Shown piece by piece: positions 50,342-62,410 of a DNA stretch of 64,000 nucleotides (its first letter is position 1; each line of letters begins with the position of its first letter). This DNA comes from Streptomyces narbonensis (lineage in GTDB: Bacteria > Actinomycetota > Actinomycetes > Streptomycetales > Streptomycetaceae): contig NZ_BMSF01000006.1 of the NCBI RefSeq assembly GCF_014649015.1, positions 186,001-250,000 on the forward strand, read 5' to 3'. The position numbers and the translations under genes are program-made. The notes beneath the pieces are model-generated. The model saw only the letters and a program-made list of their open reading frames with translations, was not told the origin of the DNA and did not search any database.

Positions 50342-51703
50342 GTGAGTACTTCCCAGGGCAGTCACCGAGCCGGACGGCGAGCGGCGACCCTGCCCGTCCA
50401 CGAGCAGCCGACCCAAGCGGCGCCGCTCGTCATCCCCGGCGCCGGCCTCGGCACCGGCCCCGCGTCCGGCCCCGGCACCGGCCCCGCGTCCGGCCCCGGC
50501 ACCGGCCCCGCGTCCGGCCCCGGCGGCGTCCCCGGCGGCGTCCCCGGTCAGGGCGGCTCCCGCGCCGGAGCCCGGCGCGCCGCCCGCCGCCGCAAGGCCT
50601 CCGGCTCCCCCCGGGACGGCCTGCGCCGGCTCGTCCCGCAGGCCCTCGTCGTCGCCTTCCTCGCCGGCGGCACCAGCGCCTTCGTCGCCAACGACAAGGC
50701 CGTCCGGCTCTCCGTCGACGGCGTCCCGCGCACCCTCCACACCTTCGCCGACGACGTCGACGAGCTCCTCGCCCACGAGGGCCTGACCGTCGGCTCCCAC
50801 GACATCGTCGCCCCCGCCCCCGGCGAGGCCCTGGCCAACGGCGACGAGGTCGTCGTCCGGTACGGGCGGCCGATCTCCCTCACCCTCGACGGGCAGCGCC
50901 ACACCATCTGGACCACCGCCAGGACCGTCGAGGGGGCCCTGCGCCAGCTCGGCGTCCGCGCGGAGGGCGCGTTCCTCTCGGTCTCCCGCGCCGCCCCGAT
51001 CACCCGCCAGGGCCTCGCCCTCGACGTCCGCACCGAACGGACGGTCACCTTCCTCGCCGACGGCCGCGAACGCGTCGTCCGGACCAACTCCGCCACCATC
51101 GGCGAGGCCCTCGCCGAGGCCGGGATCACCCTCTCCGGCCAGGACACCGCCTCCGTCGCGGCCGGCTCCTTCCCCCGCGACGGCCAGACCGTCACCGTGC
51201 TCCGCATCACCGGCTCCCGGCAGGTCCGCGAGGAGACCATCCCGTACGCCGTCGAGAAGGTCCGCGACCCGGACCTCTTCGCGGGCAACGAGGTCGTCGA
51301 ACGGCAGGGCGTCACCGGCGTCCGCCGCGTCACGTACAGCCTGCGCACGGTCAACGGTGTCCGGCAGAAGCCCCGCAGGACCGGCGAGGAGATCGTCCGC
51401 GAACCCGTCAGCCGCAAGGTGCGGATCGGCACCAAGGCCCTGCCCACCTCCGTCGGCGGGGCCGACGGCCTCGACTGGGGCGCCCTCGCCGCCTGCGAGT
51501 CCGGCGGCCGCCCGAACGCCGTCGACCCCTCGGGGACCTACGGCGGGCTCTACCAGTTCGACCCCGGCACCTGGCGCTCCCTCGGCGGCAGCGGAGTCGC
51601 CCAGAACGCGCCCGCCGCCGAGCAGACCTTCCGTGCGAAGAAGCTGTACGTGCAGCGGGGGGCGAGTCCGTGGCCCCACTGCGGCAGACGGCTGCACGGG
51701 TGA
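50342..51703 (+). CDS. rpfB: Resuscitation-promoting factor RpfB-type, membrane anchored
   Basis: The 453-residue protein has a cytosolic N-terminus with a Gly/Thr/Pro/Ala/Ser repeat, one membrane helix (PQALVVAFLAGGTSAFVA, about 100-117), three DUF348 (ubiquitin-like) repeats, a G5 domain (ITGSRQVREETIPYAVEKVRDP), and a C-terminal transglycosylase-like Rpf domain with the catalytic Glu in LAACESGGRPNAVDPSGTYGGLYQFDPGTW. It cleaves peptidoglycan outside the cell to restart growth after dormancy. GTG 50342 has TAATGT nine bases upstream, so it may be leaderless. Confidence 0.93.
   Translation: MSTSQGSHRAGRRAATLPVHEQPTQAAPLVIPGAGLGTGPASGPGTGPASGPGTGPASGPGGVPGGVPGQGGSRAGARRAARRRKASGSPRDGLRRLVPQALVVAFLAGGTSAFVANDKAVRLSVDGVPRTLHTFADDVDELLAHEGLTVGSHDIVAPAPGEALANGDEVVVRYGRPISLTLDGQRHTIWTTARTVEGALRQLGVRAEGAFLSVSRAAPITRQGLALDVRTERTVTFLADGRERVVRTNSATIGEALAEAGITLSGQDTASVAAGSFPRDGQTVTVLRITGSRQVREETIPYAVEKVRDPDLFAGNEVVERQGVTGVRRVTYSLRTVNGVRQKPRRTGEEIVREPVSRKVRIGTKALPTSVGGADGLDWGALAACESGGRPNAVDPSGTYGGLYQFDPGTWRSLGGSGVAQNAPAAEQTFRAKKLYVQRGASPWPHCGRRLHG
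50450..50521. repeat. 24-bp tandem repeat in the rpfB N-terminus
   Basis: Three identical 24-bp copies (50450-50473, 50474-50497, 50498-50521) encode GTGPASGP three times in the cytosolic segment before the membrane helix. Confidence 0.9.
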
Positions 51704-51779
51704 GCGCACGGCGGGCCCGTGCCGGGGCCCCACGGGTGAGCCGTAGGTCCGGCCCACCGGGGCCCCGTAGGCTGTACCG

Positions 51780-52652
51780 GTGAGCACCACCACCGGCCCC
51801 GAAAGCCCCGACGCCCTCCTCGGCCCCGCCGACATCCGTGAGCTGGCCGCCGCCCTCGGCGTGCGCCCCACGAAGCAGAAGGGCCAGAACTTCGTCATCG
51901 ACGCCAACACCGTCCGGCGGATCGTCCGCACGGCCGAGGTGCGGCCCGACGACGTCGTCGTGGAGGTGGGGCCCGGACTCGGCTCCCTCACCCTGGCCCT
52001 CCTGGAGGCCGCGGACCGCGTGACGGCCGTCGAGATCGACGACGTGCTCGCCGCCGCGCTGCCCGCCACGATCCAGGCCCGCATGCCCGCCCGCGCCGAC
52101 CGGTTCGCGCTCGTCCACTCCGACGCCATGCACGTCCAGGAGCTGCCGGGCCCGGCGCCGACCGCGCTCGTCGCCAACCTCCCGTACAACGTCGCCGTGC
52201 CGGTCCTGCTCCACATGCTGGAGCGGTTCCCGACCATCGAGCGGACCCTCGTCATGGTCCAGGCCGAGGTCGCCGACCGGCTCGCCGCCAAGCCCGGCAA
52301 CAAGGTCTACGGCGTCCCGTCGGTCAAGGCGAACTGGTACGCGCAGGTCAAGCGGGCCGGCTCCATCGGCCGCAACGTCTTCTGGCCCGCGCCGAACGTC
52401 GACTCCGGTCTCGTCTCCCTTGTCCGGCGCACCGAGCCGCTCGCGACCACCGCCTCCCGCCAGGAGGTCTTCGCGGTCGTCGACGCGGCCTTCGCCCAGC
52501 GCCGCAAGACCCTCCGCGCGGCCCTCGCGACCTGGGCGGGCTCGCCCGCCGCGGCCGAGGAGGCCCTGGTCAAGGCCGGGATCTCGCCGCAGGCGCGCGG
52601 CGAGGCCCTGACCGTCGAGGAGTTCGCCCGGATCGCGGAGGCGAAGGCATGA
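51780..52652 (+). CDS. rsmA: 16S rRNA dimethyladenosine transferase
   Basis: The 290-residue enzyme dimethylates A1518 and A1519 during 30S assembly. Motifs: [20 protein letters not shown], the SAM loop [12 protein letters not shown] and the catalytic [14 protein letters not shown] 51780 has TAGGCT six bases upstream, so it is probably leaderless. Its stop overlaps the ispE ATG. Confidence 0.94.
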   Translation: MSTTTGPESPDALLGPADIRELAAALGVRPTKQKGQNFVIDANTVRRIVRTAEVRPDDVVVEVGPGLGSLTLALLEAADRVTAVEIDDVLAAALPATIQARMPARADRFALVHSDAMHVQELPGPAPTALVANLPYNVAVPVLLHMLERFPTIERTLVMVQAEVADRLAAKPGNKVYGVPSVKANWYAQVKRAGSIGRNVFWPAPNVDSGLVSLVRRTEPLATTASRQEVFAVVDAAFAQRRKTLRAALATWAGSPAAAEEALVKAGISPQARGEALTVEEFARIAEAKA

Positions 52653-53560
52653 CCGCCCCCGCCGGCGTCACGGTCCGCGTCCCCGCCAAGGTCAACGTCC
52701 AGCTGGCGGTCGGCGCGGCCCGCCCCGACGGCTTCCACGACCTGGCCAACGTCTTCCTCGCCGTCTCCCTGTACGACGAGGTGACCGCCACCCCGGCCGA
52801 CGAGCTGACGATCACCTGCGAGGGCCCGGACGCCGACAAGGTGCCGCTGGACCGCACCAACCTCGCCGCGCGCGCCGCCGAGCTGCTCGCCGCCCGGCAC
52901 GGCATCTCCCCGGACGTGCACCTGCACATCGCCAAGGACATCCCGGTCGCCGGCGGCATGGCCGGCGGCAGCGCGGACGGCGCGGGCGCGCTGCTCGCGT
53001 GCGACGCGCTCTGGGGCCTGGACACGCCCCGCGACGTGCTCCTGGAGATCTGCGCCGAGCTCGGCTCCGACGTGCCCTTCAGCCTGGTCGGCGGGGCGGC
53101 GCTCGGCATCGGACGCGGTGAGCGGCTCACCGCGCTGCCGGTCGGCGGGGCCTTCCACTGGGTGTTCGCCGTCGCCGACGGCGGGCTGTCGACCCCGGCG
53201 GTGTACGGCGAGTTCGACCGCCTCACCGAGGGCGTCGACGTCCCGGAGCCGACGGCCTCCCCGGTCCTCCTGGAGGCCCTGCGCACGGGCGACACCAACG
53301 CCCTCGCGGGCGCCCTCGCCAACGACCTCCAGGCGGCGGCGCTCTCCCTGCGCCCGTCGCTCGCGGCGACCCTGACGGCCGGCACGGAAGCGGGCGCCCT
53401 GGCGGCCCTGGTCTCCGGCTCGGGCCCGACGACGGCCTTCCTGGTGAAGGACGCGGAGGCGGCGGAATCCGTCGCCACGGCCCTGACCGCCTCGGGCACG
53501 TGCCGCACGGCCCGCGTGGCGACGTCCCCGGCACCGGGCGCGACGGTCCTCCCCGCCTGA
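52649..53560 (+). CDS. ispE: 4-(cytidine 5-prime-diphospho)-2-C-methyl-D-erythritol kinase
   Basis: The 303-residue GHMP kinase acts in the MEP pathway to isoprenoid precursors. Motifs: [14 protein letters not shown], the ATP loop [19 protein letters not shown] and [11 protein letters not shown] near the end. ATG overlaps the rsmA TGA, giving translational coupling, as in many actinobacteria. Confidence 0.94.
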   Translation: MTAPAGVTVRVPAKVNVQLAVGAARPDGFHDLANVFLAVSLYDEVTATPADELTITCEGPDADKVPLDRTNLAARAAELLAARHGISPDVHLHIAKDIPVAGGMAGGSADGAGALLACDALWGLDTPRDVLLEICAELGSDVPFSLVGGAALGIGRGERLTALPVGGAFHWVFAVADGGLSTPAVYGEFDRLTEGVDVPEPTASPVLLEALRTGDTNALAGALANDLQAAALSLRPSLAATLTAGTEAGALAALVSGSGPTTAFLVKDAEAAESVATALTASGTCRTARVATSPAPGATVLPA

Positions 53561-53654
53561 GCGACACACAACGGGGCCGAAGGGTGGGTACTTACCCGCC
53601 GGTTGAGTACGCGCGCCCTGTCGGCGCCGCGCCCCCGCGCGGGACCGTACCCCC

Positions 53655-54941
53655 ATGGGAATCAGCGCTCGCGAACTCGCCGCCGCCACCCCGGCGACCC
53701 GGGACCGGTACGTGGACCTGCTCCGGGTCGCCTCGCTCGCGGTCGTCGTGCTCGGCCACTGGCTGATGGCGGCGGTCACCGTCGACGGCCAGGTCGGGAA
53801 CCTCCTCGCCGTCGTACCGGAGCTCCAGGTCATGACCTGGGTCTTCCAGGTCATGCCGGTGTTCTTCTTCGTCGGCGGCTTCTCGCACGCCCTCGCCCAC
53901 CGCTCCCGGCCGCAGTACGCGGCCTTCCTGCGGGCCCGGCTCCAGCGGCTGCTGCGGCCGACGATGGTCTTCGTCGGCGTCTGGGGCGCCGCCGCGCTCG
54001 TCCTCCAGCTGGCCGGCGCGGACGGCGGGCTCGCCGGGGTCGCGCTGCGGCTGGTCACGCAGCCGCTCTGGTTCATCGGGATCTACCTGGCGATGGTCGC
54101 CTTCACCCCGCCGCTGCTGCGGCTGCACGAGCGGTACGGCTGGGGCGCGTTCGCCGGGCTCGTCGGAGCGGCCGTCCTCGTCGACGTCCTGCGGTTCGCG
54201 GCGGACGTGCCGTTCGTCGAGTTCCTGAACTTCGCGTTCGTCTGGCTGGCGGTCCACCAGCTCGGCTTCCTCCGCGCCGACGGCGTGATCCGCCGGCCCG
54301 CCCTGCTCGCCGGCACGGGCCTGCTCGGCGCGACCGCGCTCGTCGCCCTCGGCCCGTATCCGCTGTCGATGGTGGGGCTGCCCGGCGAGGAGGTGTCGAA
54401 CATGGCCCCGCCGACCCTCGCCCTGCTCTGCCACGGCCTGTGGCTGGTCGGCGCGGTCGAGCTCCTGAAGGGCCCCGGCGCGCGGCTCGTCGCACGCGCC
54501 GGGGTGTGGCGGACGGTGGTCGCCGCGAACGGGATCGCGATGACGGCGTTCCTGTGGCACCTGACGGCGATGCTCGGGGTGTACGGGGCGATGCTCGGCC
54601 TCGGTGCGGAGCTGCCCGTCCCGGCGACCGGCTCCTGGTGGGCGCAGGTCCCCCTCCGCTTCCTCGCGGCGGGCCTTCTCACGGCGCTGCTCGTGGCCGC
54701 CTTCCGTCGCTTCGAGGCCCCGGTCCCGGCGGTCCCGGCGACCGGCGAGGGCGGCCCCGTGGCGGCGGCCGGCATCACGCTCGCGCTCTTCGGCGTCCTG
54801 GGTCTCTCGCTGACGGGCTTCGCGGGACTCCTCGACGGTCACACGGCGACCCTGATCGCCGTCCCGGTCACCGCCCCGGCGGCCGTCGGCCTCGCCCTGG
54901 CGGGCTGGCTGCTGGTGGAGCGGGCGGGCAGGGACGGTTGA
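53655..54941 (+). CDS. Acyltransferase 3 (OafA-like) membrane protein
   Basis: The 428-residue protein has about ten membrane segments. The catalytic His region VDLLRVASLAVVVLGHWLM and the Arg/Pro-rich loop RARLQRLLRPTMVFVG are typical of acyltransferase-3 enzymes, which O-acylate sugars or antibiotics. It stands alone after ispE; the substrate cannot be told. No strong ribosome binding site precedes ATG 53655. Confidence 0.85.
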   Translation: MGISARELAAATPATRDRYVDLLRVASLAVVVLGHWLMAAVTVDGQVGNLLAVVPELQVMTWVFQVMPVFFFVGGFSHALAHRSRPQYAAFLRARLQRLLRPTMVFVGVWGAAALVLQLAGADGGLAGVALRLVTQPLWFIGIYLAMVAFTPPLLRLHERYGWGAFAGLVGAAVLVDVLRFAADVPFVEFLNFAFVWLAVHQLGFLRADGVIRRPALLAGTGLLGATALVALGPYPLSMVGLPGEEVSNMAPPTLALLCHGLWLVGAVELLKGPGARLVARAGVWRTVVAANGIAMTAFLWHLTAMLGVYGAMLGLGAELPVPATGSWWAQVPLRFLAAGLLTALLVAAFRRFEAPVPAVPATGEGGPVAAAGITLALFGVLGLSLTGFAGLLDGHTATLIAVPVTAPAAVGLALAGWLLVERAGRDG

Positions 54942-54950
54942 CCACCGGGG

Positions 54951-55343
54951 TCAGTCGTCGAGCCGCTCGTCGTCGATGTCCACGGTCACCGTCCCGGGCG
55001 GATACAGGTCCGCACGGTCCGTGAGGATCAGGTCAATGGTGGGACGGTGAGGCGCGGGCAGCGCGGTGTACAGGGCATGGCAGACGTCGGGGCCGCCGAA
55101 CCCGCCGCGGACCATTCGCGCGACGGTCACGGAGGCCACCGTGTCGAGAGGGACGACGTCGATGCCGGGGAGTGCGAGGGCCGCGTCGCCCGCGCCTTCG
55201 TTCTGAGTCTCGGCCTCGAGCAGGCAGAGGGCGGGCACCTGGAGGTGGCGGAACGGTGACGCGGCCGCGTTGTCGGCGACTCGCTGGAGCTCGCGGTGGC
55301 CGCCGGCCAGGGCGAGCACGGCCGAGGTATCCAGGATGATCAC
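54951..55343 (-). CDS. PIN-domain toxin, VapC-like
   Basis: The 130-residue protein starts IILDTSAVLALAGG, with Asp5 the first PIN ligand, followed by Glu in LLEAETQ and an Asp in GGPDVCHAL. The fourth acidic position is not clear, so activity is uncertain. VapC toxins are Mg-dependent RNases. GTG 55343 overlaps the antitoxin stop (GTGA), the typical VapBC layout. Confidence 0.78.
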   Translation of the reverse strand: MIILDTSAVLALAGGHRELQRVADNAAASPFRHLQVPALCLLEAETQNEGAGDAALALPGIDVVPLDTVASVTVARMVRGGFGGPDVCHALYTALPAPHRPTIDLILTDRADLYPPGTVTVDIDDERLDD

Positions 55344-55627
55344 GCCGCCGTGCCCCCGAAGGCGCGGCGGGCGTTCTCGGCGGCGATCTCGTAGACCTTG
55401 TCGAGGGCGTTCGGGGTCGCGTCGAACTCGTCGTCGGTAAGAGTGGAGTGCATGCGCTCGCGCATGATCCGTCGGCTCTCGGCCACCTTCTCCCGCGCCT
55501 GCGCTTCCGTCAGCTGGGACGTGGCCAGTTCCGTGACGAGCGCTCCTATCGTGGTGCCCCGCTCGCGCGCCAGCGAGGCGAGGTGGTCGCGCGTGGTGTC
55601 CGGCACCTTGATCGTGGAGTCAGCCAT
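55340..55627 (-). CDS. Ribbon-helix-helix antitoxin, VapB-like
   Basis: The 95-residue protein opens with STIKVPDTTRDHLASLARER and GTTIGALVTELA, a ribbon-helix-helix DNA-binding fold, followed by a charged helical tail that would cap the toxin. ATG 55627 has TACTTT six bases upstream, so it may be leaderless. A complex dyad immediately upstream is the likely operator of the toxin-antitoxin complex. Confidence 0.78.
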   Translation of the reverse strand: MADSTIKVPDTTRDHLASLARERGTTIGALVTELATSQLTEAQAREKVAESRRIMRERMHSTLTDDEFDATPNALDKVYEIAAENARRAFGGTAA

Positions 55628-55634
55628 GGCACCA

Positions 55635-55666
55635 AAGTACACCCGGGGTATACCGGAGGTGTACTT
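55635..55666. promoter_or_regulatory. VapBC-type operator
   Basis: AAGTACACC and GGTGTACTT form 9-bp arms 14 bases apart, and the centre holds another palindrome, GGTATACC. Three GTAC/GTATAC-type half sites in one helical face fit cooperative binding of a ribbon-helix-helix complex over the TA promoter. It also lies 53 bp upstream of the ABC-F gene on the other strand. Confidence 0.7.
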
Positions 55667-55718
55667 GTGGCGGCAACGTACTCTGGGACGTCGATCGTTC
55701 CCCCCTACAGGAGTCAAC

Positions 55719-57524
<1,806 letters not shown>

Positions 57525-57562
57525 CCAAACGCAAACGAGCCGCATAACAAGGGCATCACAGG

Positions 57563-57603
57563 CCGGTCCTCCCTTGGGCACAAGGGGCGGACCGGTCGCT
57601 TTT
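57563..57603 (+). terminator. Intrinsic terminator after the ABC-F gene
   Basis: CCGGTCC/GGACCGG continue inward with TCCCTTG/CAAGGGG around a four-base loop; a T4 run follows at 57600-57603. Confidence 0.85.
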
Positions 57604-57659
57604 GCGCCGTCGCGTGAGTGGTAGAAAGAAAAGTCGCTCACGTCTAGGGGGAACCGCTG

Positions 57660-59531
57660 ATGACCCAGCCGCCCAGCAACCAGCCGCCGGGGGGCTTCGG
57701 AGCCCCCCAGGATCCGAACCAGGTCCCCGGCCAAGGCATGCCGCCCGTCCCGCCCGTCCCGCCGCAGGCCCCGCCGGTGCCGCCGCAGGCCCCGCAGGCC
57801 GGCGCGCCCGGTCCGTACGGCCAGCAGCCGCCGCAGCCCGGTTACGGATATCCCGCCCAGCCCGGCCAGCCGGCCCAGCCCGGCCCGTACGGGCAGCAGC
57901 CCGGCCCGTACGGCTACCCGCAGCAGCCCGGCCAGCCCGGCCAGCCCGGCCAGCCCGGCACGTACGGCCAGCAGCCGGGCCCGTACGGTCAGCAGCCCGG
58001 CCCTTACGGCGGTGGTTACCCCACGCAGCCCATGTACCAGGGCGCGCCCACTCCGCCGCCGGCCTCCGGCGGCGGTGGCCTCAAGGGCCGGACCGGTGTC
58101 GTCGCGGGTGTGGCCGCCGTGGCCGTCCTGGTCGCCGCCGTCACGACCTGGGCGGTCGTCGGCGGCGGGGACGACGAGAAGGACCCGATCGCCCAGCCGA
58201 CCGCGACGGCCTCGGCCTCCGCGTCGGAGTCCGCCGCCCCCAAGCCGAGCGAGTCGGTGGACGAGGGCGACGGCTCGGGCGACGGCCGCGGTGGTGACGA
58301 CGACCTCAACGCCGGCCGCAAGCCCGGCGAGGCGAAGGTCAACTGGCTGCTGAAGAACAACGTCGACCTGCCCCGCAACGGCTCCGACGTCCTCGGCCCG
58401 TGGATCGTCGGTGACGTCGTCGTCAAGGCGATGTACAAGAGCATCGACGGCTACAGCCTGAAGGACGGCTCCCTGAAGTGGCACGTCGACGTGCCGTTCG
58501 AGCTGTGCGCGGCCCCGCCGGCCCCCTCCACCGGCGGTTTCATGGTCTTCGGGCACAACGACAGCGCCAAGGACGGCGCCAAGTGCCTCGGGCTCCAGCA
58601 GGTCAACCTGAAGACCGGCAAGGTGGGCTGGAAGAAGTCCGTCCCCAAGCCGACCGGCCTCTTCGCCTTCTCCGACAACACCCTGGCCATCAGCGGCAAC
58701 ACGGTCACCGCGGCCGGTTCCAGCACCGCCTACGGCTTCTCCCTCACCGACGGCAAGCAGCTCTTCGCGAGCCCCGCCTCCGGCTGCAAGCCCTTCGCCT
58801 ACGCGGGCGGCAGCAAGCTGATCGCCGCGATGGACTGCCCCTCGGGCAGCACGACGAAGAAGATCCACGCGGTCGGCGAGGTCAACCCGGCCACCGGCAA
58901 GCCCAAGTACACCTTCCAGCTGGAGGCGAACTGGGAGGTCGACAAGGTCTACTCGGTCGACCCGCTGGTCGTCTCCGCCACCCAGCGCGAGCAGAAGAAG
59001 TGGACCATCTTCGCGCTCGACGCCAAGGGCAAGCTCCGCTCGCAGATCCAGGGCGGCAAGGACAAGTTCGCCCCGTCCTGCGGCGGCAGCTTCGTCATCT
59101 TCGGCAAGAACCTCCAGGGCTGCACCGGAGTCGCCGCCGACGCCAACACCTTCTACATGGCCACCGAGACCTCGTACGGCAAGCCCAACGAGGTCGTCGC
59201 CTTCGACCTGAAGACCGGCAAGCCCAAGTGGCGCTCCAAGGCGCCGGGTGAGCAGCAGATGATCCCGCTGCGCATGGACAGCGGTCAGGTCCTGGTCTAC
59301 GTCGACGCGTCGTACGACAAGGGCGGCGCCGTCGCGACCATCGCCCCGACCGGCGGAGCGCCGAAGATCGTGCTCCAGCACCCGGCCTCGACCGCCGAGA
59401 TCGAGGGCAACTTCTACGACCCGGGCTACGCCTACGGCAGCGGCACCTTCGTCGTGACGAGCGGACGCGTCTCCGCCACGAACGACAAGGAAGAGAAGCA
59501 GGTCAAGACGATGATGGCCTTCAGCAAGTGA
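57660..59531 (+). CDS. PQQ-like beta-propeller protein with Pro-rich cytosolic domain (paralogue 1)
   Basis: The 623-residue protein has an N-terminal disordered part (about 1-140) of PYGQQPG-like repeats, one membrane helix ([25 protein letters not shown]), an acidic linker and an outside domain of PQQ-like propeller blades ([40 protein letters not shown]). Cys pairs in the outside domain may form disulfides. There is no enzymatic motif. A Pro-rich tail could bind SH3-like or polar scaffold partners. TAGGGGGA precedes the ATG. It ends 13 bp before its paralogue. Confidence 0.82.
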   Translation: MTQPPSNQPPGGFGAPQDPNQVPGQGMPPVPPVPPQAPPVPPQAPQAGAPGPYGQQPPQPGYGYPAQPGQPAQPGPYGQQPGPYGYPQQPGQPGQPGQPGTYGQQPGPYGQQPGPYGGGYPTQPMYQGAPTPPPASGGGGLKGRTGVVAGVAAVAVLVAAVTTWAVVGGGDDEKDPIAQPTATASASASESAAPKPSESVDEGDGSGDGRGGDDDLNAGRKPGEAKVNWLLKNNVDLPRNGSDVLGPWIVGDVVVKAMYKSIDGYSLKDGSLKWHVDVPFELCAAPPAPSTGGFMVFGHNDSAKDGAKCLGLQQVNLKTGKVGWKKSVPKPTGLFAFSDNTLAISGNTVTAAGSSTAYGFSLTDGKQLFASPASGCKPFAYAGGSKLIAAMDCPSGSTTKKIHAVGEVNPATGKPKYTFQLEANWEVDKVYSVDPLVVSATQREQKKWTIFALDAKGKLRSQIQGGKDKFAPSCGGSFVIFGKNLQGCTGVAADANTFYMATETSYGKPNEVVAFDLKTGKPKWRSKAPGEQQMIPLRMDSGQVLVYVDASYDKGGAVATIAPTGGAPKIVLQHPASTAEIEGNFYDPGYAYGSGTFVVTSGRVSATNDKEEKQVKTMMAFSK

Positions 59532-59544
59532 GGGATTCGGACCG

Positions 59545-61428
59545 ATGACGCAGCCACCCCCGCCCCCGCCGAACCAGCCCCCGGATCCCCAGGGCGGCTT
59601 CGGCGCGCCCACGCCCCCGCCGCAGGCGCCGGGTTACGGCTACCCGCAGCAGCCCGAGCCGGGTTACGGCTATCCGCAGCAGCCCCCGCCGCAGCAGCCC
59701 GAGCCGGGTTACGGCTATCCGCAGCAGCCCCCGCCGCAGCAGCCCGACCCCGGTTACGGCTACCAGCAGCCGCAGCAGCCGCAGTCCCCGTACAACTACC
59801 CGACGGCCCCGCTGGGGGCACCTCCCGGGCCGCAGGGCCCAGGGGGACAGCAGCCGGTCCAGCCGCCGTACGGCTACCCGGCCGCGCCGCCGCAACAGCC
59901 CTACGGCGGCTACCAGACCGCCCCGGTCCCGGCCGTGGCGCCCGGTGGCAAGAAGCTGTCCGTGCAGCTCCAGATCGTGATCGCGGCGGCCGTCGCCGTC
60001 GTCCTGATCGTCGGCACCGGCATCTGGTATGCCAACTCCGAGAGCGGCGATGGCAAGAACGAGCAGCCGTTGAGCTCGGCGGGCACCGCGCAGGGCGGCT
60101 CGCAGGGCGGCTCCGGCGGCGGGTCCCAGGGGACCGGCGGGGGCGGCAGCGAGAAGGCGCCGGCCGAGACCCAGGCGAAGCTGGCCTTCCAGCTGCCCAA
60201 GCCCGGGGTCCCGGACGTCACCGACGTCTCCGGCTCGTGGGTCACCGACAAGGCGTACGTGAAGACGGGCGTGAACTCGCTCGTCGCGTACGACCTCACC
60301 AAGGGCACCCCCGCCTGGACCCTGCCGCTGACGGGGCAGATCTGCGGCACCTCGCGCCATCTGACGGCCGACAACAAGCTGGCGATCCTCTTCGAGGCCA
60401 CCAAGCGGGTCCCGCCGCGCTACTACCAGCAGTGCACCGAGGTCGGTGTGGTCGACCTCGGCACCGGCAAGCTGCTCTGGTCGACCTCGGTCACCGGTGG
60501 TTCCGCCGGCGACCAGAAGGCCAGGTTCGGCGAGGTCACGATCAGCGGGAAGACGGTCGCGGCCGGCGGCAACGACGGGGGCGCGGCCTTCGACATCGCC
60601 AACGGCAACCCGCGCTGGAAGCCGCAGGCCAACGACCAGGACTGCTTCGACCTGGGGTACGGCGGCGGCGCGGGTCTCGTCGCGGTCCGCAAGTGCGGTC
60701 CGTACGACTCCCAGTACGTGCTGATCCAGAACCTCAACCCGATGACGGGAGCGCCGCTCTCGCAGTACAAGATGCCGTCGGGCGTGAAGTACGCGTCGAT
60801 CGTCTCCACCAAGCCGCTGGTCGTCGCGGCCGACGTCGGCGACAGCGCCGGCGACGGCAGCGGCATCTCGGACTTCTTCTCCCTGGACGAGAAGACCGGC
60901 AAGCTGAAGGCGAAGATCACGGCGGACCCCGACCAGTACGCGGGCCGCTGCCGCTCGACGAAGGTCGAGTCCTGCACGAAGGTCCTCGTCGGCAACAACC
61001 GCCTGTACGTGCCGACCGAGGAGCACGAGGGCGCCAGCGGCGAGTACGGCGACGAGACCAACGAGGTCATCGCCTTCGACCTGGCCACGGGGCGGACGGC
61101 GCCGGAGAAGGCGGACGCGGGGGACAAGTACACGCTGGTCCCGCTCCGCATGGACGGCGGCAGCCTCATCGCCTACAAGGCCCCGCCGTACAACAAGGGC
61201 GGTCGGGTCGTCTCGATCGACGGCGTCACCATGAAGGAGACGCTGCTCCTGGAGAACCCGGCGGACGCCACGGTCAACGACATCGAGAACACCTTCTCTC
61301 CGGACTACTCGGAGATCCTGTACCGCGACGGAAGGCTGTTCATGTCCGCCATGATTCTCTCCAAGCCGCGGGCGTCGGCATCGCCGGCCGACAAGGAGCC
61401 TCTGGCGGTGTCGTACAGCACCCGCTGA
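59545..61428 (+). CDS. PQQ-like beta-propeller protein with Pro-rich cytosolic domain (paralogue 2)
   Basis: The 627-residue protein has the same plan as its upstream neighbour: N-terminal repeats of PGYGYPQQP type, a membrane helix ([22 protein letters not shown]), a Gly/Ser-rich linker and an outside propeller ([38 protein letters not shown]). The gene is probably cotranscribed with paralogue 1. A 37-bp palindromic element is included in frame at 59813-59849. A strong terminator follows. Confidence 0.82.
   Translation: MTQPPPPPPNQPPDPQGGFGAPTPPPQAPGYGYPQQPEPGYGYPQQPPPQQPEPGYGYPQQPPPQQPDPGYGYQQPQQPQSPYNYPTAPLGAPPGPQGPGGQQPVQPPYGYPAAPPQQPYGGYQTAPVPAVAPGGKKLSVQLQIVIAAAVAVVLIVGTGIWYANSESGDGKNEQPLSSAGTAQGGSQGGSGGGSQGTGGGGSEKAPAETQAKLAFQLPKPGVPDVTDVSGSWVTDKAYVKTGVNSLVAYDLTKGTPAWTLPLTGQICGTSRHLTADNKLAILFEATKRVPPRYYQQCTEVGVVDLGTGKLLWSTSVTGGSAGDQKARFGEVTISGKTVAAGGNDGGAAFDIANGNPRWKPQANDQDCFDLGYGGGAGLVAVRKCGPYDSQYVLIQNLNPMTGAPLSQYKMPSGVKYASIVSTKPLVVAADVGDSAGDGSGISDFFSLDEKTGKLKAKITADPDQYAGRCRSTKVESCTKVLVGNNRLYVPTEEHEGASGEYGDETNEVIAFDLATGRTAPEKADAGDKYTLVPLRMDGGSLIAYKAPPYNKGGRVVSIDGVTMKETLLLENPADATVNDIENTFSPDYSEILYRDGRLFMSAMILSKPRASASPADKEPLAVSYSTR
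59813..59849 (+). repeat. 37-bp palindromic element, copy 2 (in frame)
   Basis: It begins with the same TGGGGGCACCTCCCG as the element in tnpB, then shares GCCG and AGG, and ends GGGGGACA. It is read as [12 protein letters not shown] in the Pro-rich segment of paralogue 2. Confidence 0.65.
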
Positions 61429-61450
61429 CGCCCTCGGAGCACTCGCCGCG

Positions 61451-61490
61451 CGGCCCGGCGCATCGGTTCACCCGATGCGCCGGGCCGTTT
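61451..61490 (+). terminator. Intrinsic terminator after the PQQ-propeller genes
   Basis: A perfect 16-bp stem (61451-61466 with 61472-61487) has a five-base loop and is followed by TTT. Confidence 0.88.
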
Positions 61491-61566
61491 GCGTGGCACG
61501 TGGGCTGGTGAGGAATTCGAGGTCGAGCGGGCCGTGCCGGGTGTCGGCGGGCCCGGAGGATGGGGG

Positions 61567-62262
61567 ATGACCGGGATGGGCGTACGCCTCGTGGTGGTCG
61601 ACGACCACCGACTGCTCGCCGAGGCGCTGGCCTCGGCGCTGAAGCTGCGAGGGCACCGGGTGCTCGCGGCGGCGGCGCCGGTGGCGGGTGCGGCGGAGCT
61701 CGTGGTGGCCCGGGCGCCGGAGGTCTGCCTGCTGGGCACCGCGGCCCCGGCCGAGCCCGGCGCCTTCGACGTGGTCGCCCGGATCAAGCGGGAGAGGCCG
61801 CAGGTGGCCGTGGTGGTGCTGGGCCCGGTGCCGTCGCCGCGCGGGATCGCGGCGGCCTTCGCGGCCGGGGCCTCGGGATACGTCCGGCACGACGAGCGCA
61901 TCGAGGGCGTCGAGCGCGCTCTCGTGAAGGCCCGGGCGGGGGAGACGGCGGTGGCGCCGCAGCTGCTCCAGTCGGCGTTCGCGGAGCTGCTCAACCCGTC
62001 GGTGCGGCAGGACGACGAGGGGCAGCGGCTGCTGCGGCTGCTGACGCAGCGGGAGGTGGAGGTCCTGGTCCGGGTCGCGGAGGGGGAGGACACCCGGCTG
62101 ATCGCGGCGGGGATGCGGATCGCGCCGAGCACGGCGCGGACGCACGTGCAGCGGGTCCTGATGAAGCTGGGCGTCGGTTCGCGTCTGGAGGCTGCGGCGC
62201 TCGCGGCCCGGACGGGGCTGCTCGATCGGGCGGTGCCGATCCAGCGGGGCGCACTGCCGTAA
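61567..62262 (+). CDS. Atypical response regulator with LuxR-type HTH
   Basis: The 231-residue protein has an N-terminal receiver-like domain (VRLVVVDDHRLLAEALASAL) and a C-terminal LuxR/GerE helix-turn-helix (LTQREVEVLVRVAEGEDTRLIAAGMRIAPSTARTHVQRVL). Asp12-Asp13 are present, but the phosphoacceptor Asp is replaced by Gly57 (VCLLGTAAP) and the usual Thr/Ser and Lys are also missing (VVVLGPVPS, GYVRHDE). So control by histidine-kinase phosphorylation is unlikely. No kinase gene is near. ATG 61567 has GGAGG upstream. Confidence 0.85.
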   Translation: MTGMGVRLVVVDDHRLLAEALASALKLRGHRVLAAAAPVAGAAELVVARAPEVCLLGTAAPAEPGAFDVVARIKRERPQVAVVVLGPVPSPRGIAAAFAAGASGYVRHDERIEGVERALVKARAGETAVAPQLLQSAFAELLNPSVRQDDEGQRLLRLLTQREVEVLVRVAEGEDTRLIAAGMRIAPSTARTHVQRVLMKLGVGSRLEAAALAARTGLLDRAVPIQRGALP

Positions 62263-62276
62263 TCCTTCGATCACTT

Positions 62277-62292
62277 GTCCGTACGTACGGAC
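62277..62292. promoter_or_regulatory. 16-bp perfect palindrome between the regulator and galT
   Basis: GTCCGTAC-GTACGGAC lies 15 bp after the regulator stop and about 120 bp before galT. A possible operator, perhaps for the adjacent regulator. A weak TTGACG at 62343-62348 may belong to the gal promoter; its -10 is not clear. Confidence 0.4.
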
Positions 62293-62410
62293 GCGCGGGC
62301 GTCCGGCGGGCGGTCGCGCGGATGTGCGGGCGGGCTTCGGCATTGACGGCGATGTTCGGATGTGATTCTTTGTGCGTGGTTCTGTTTGATCCTGCCCGGA
62401 GGGCACCCCC

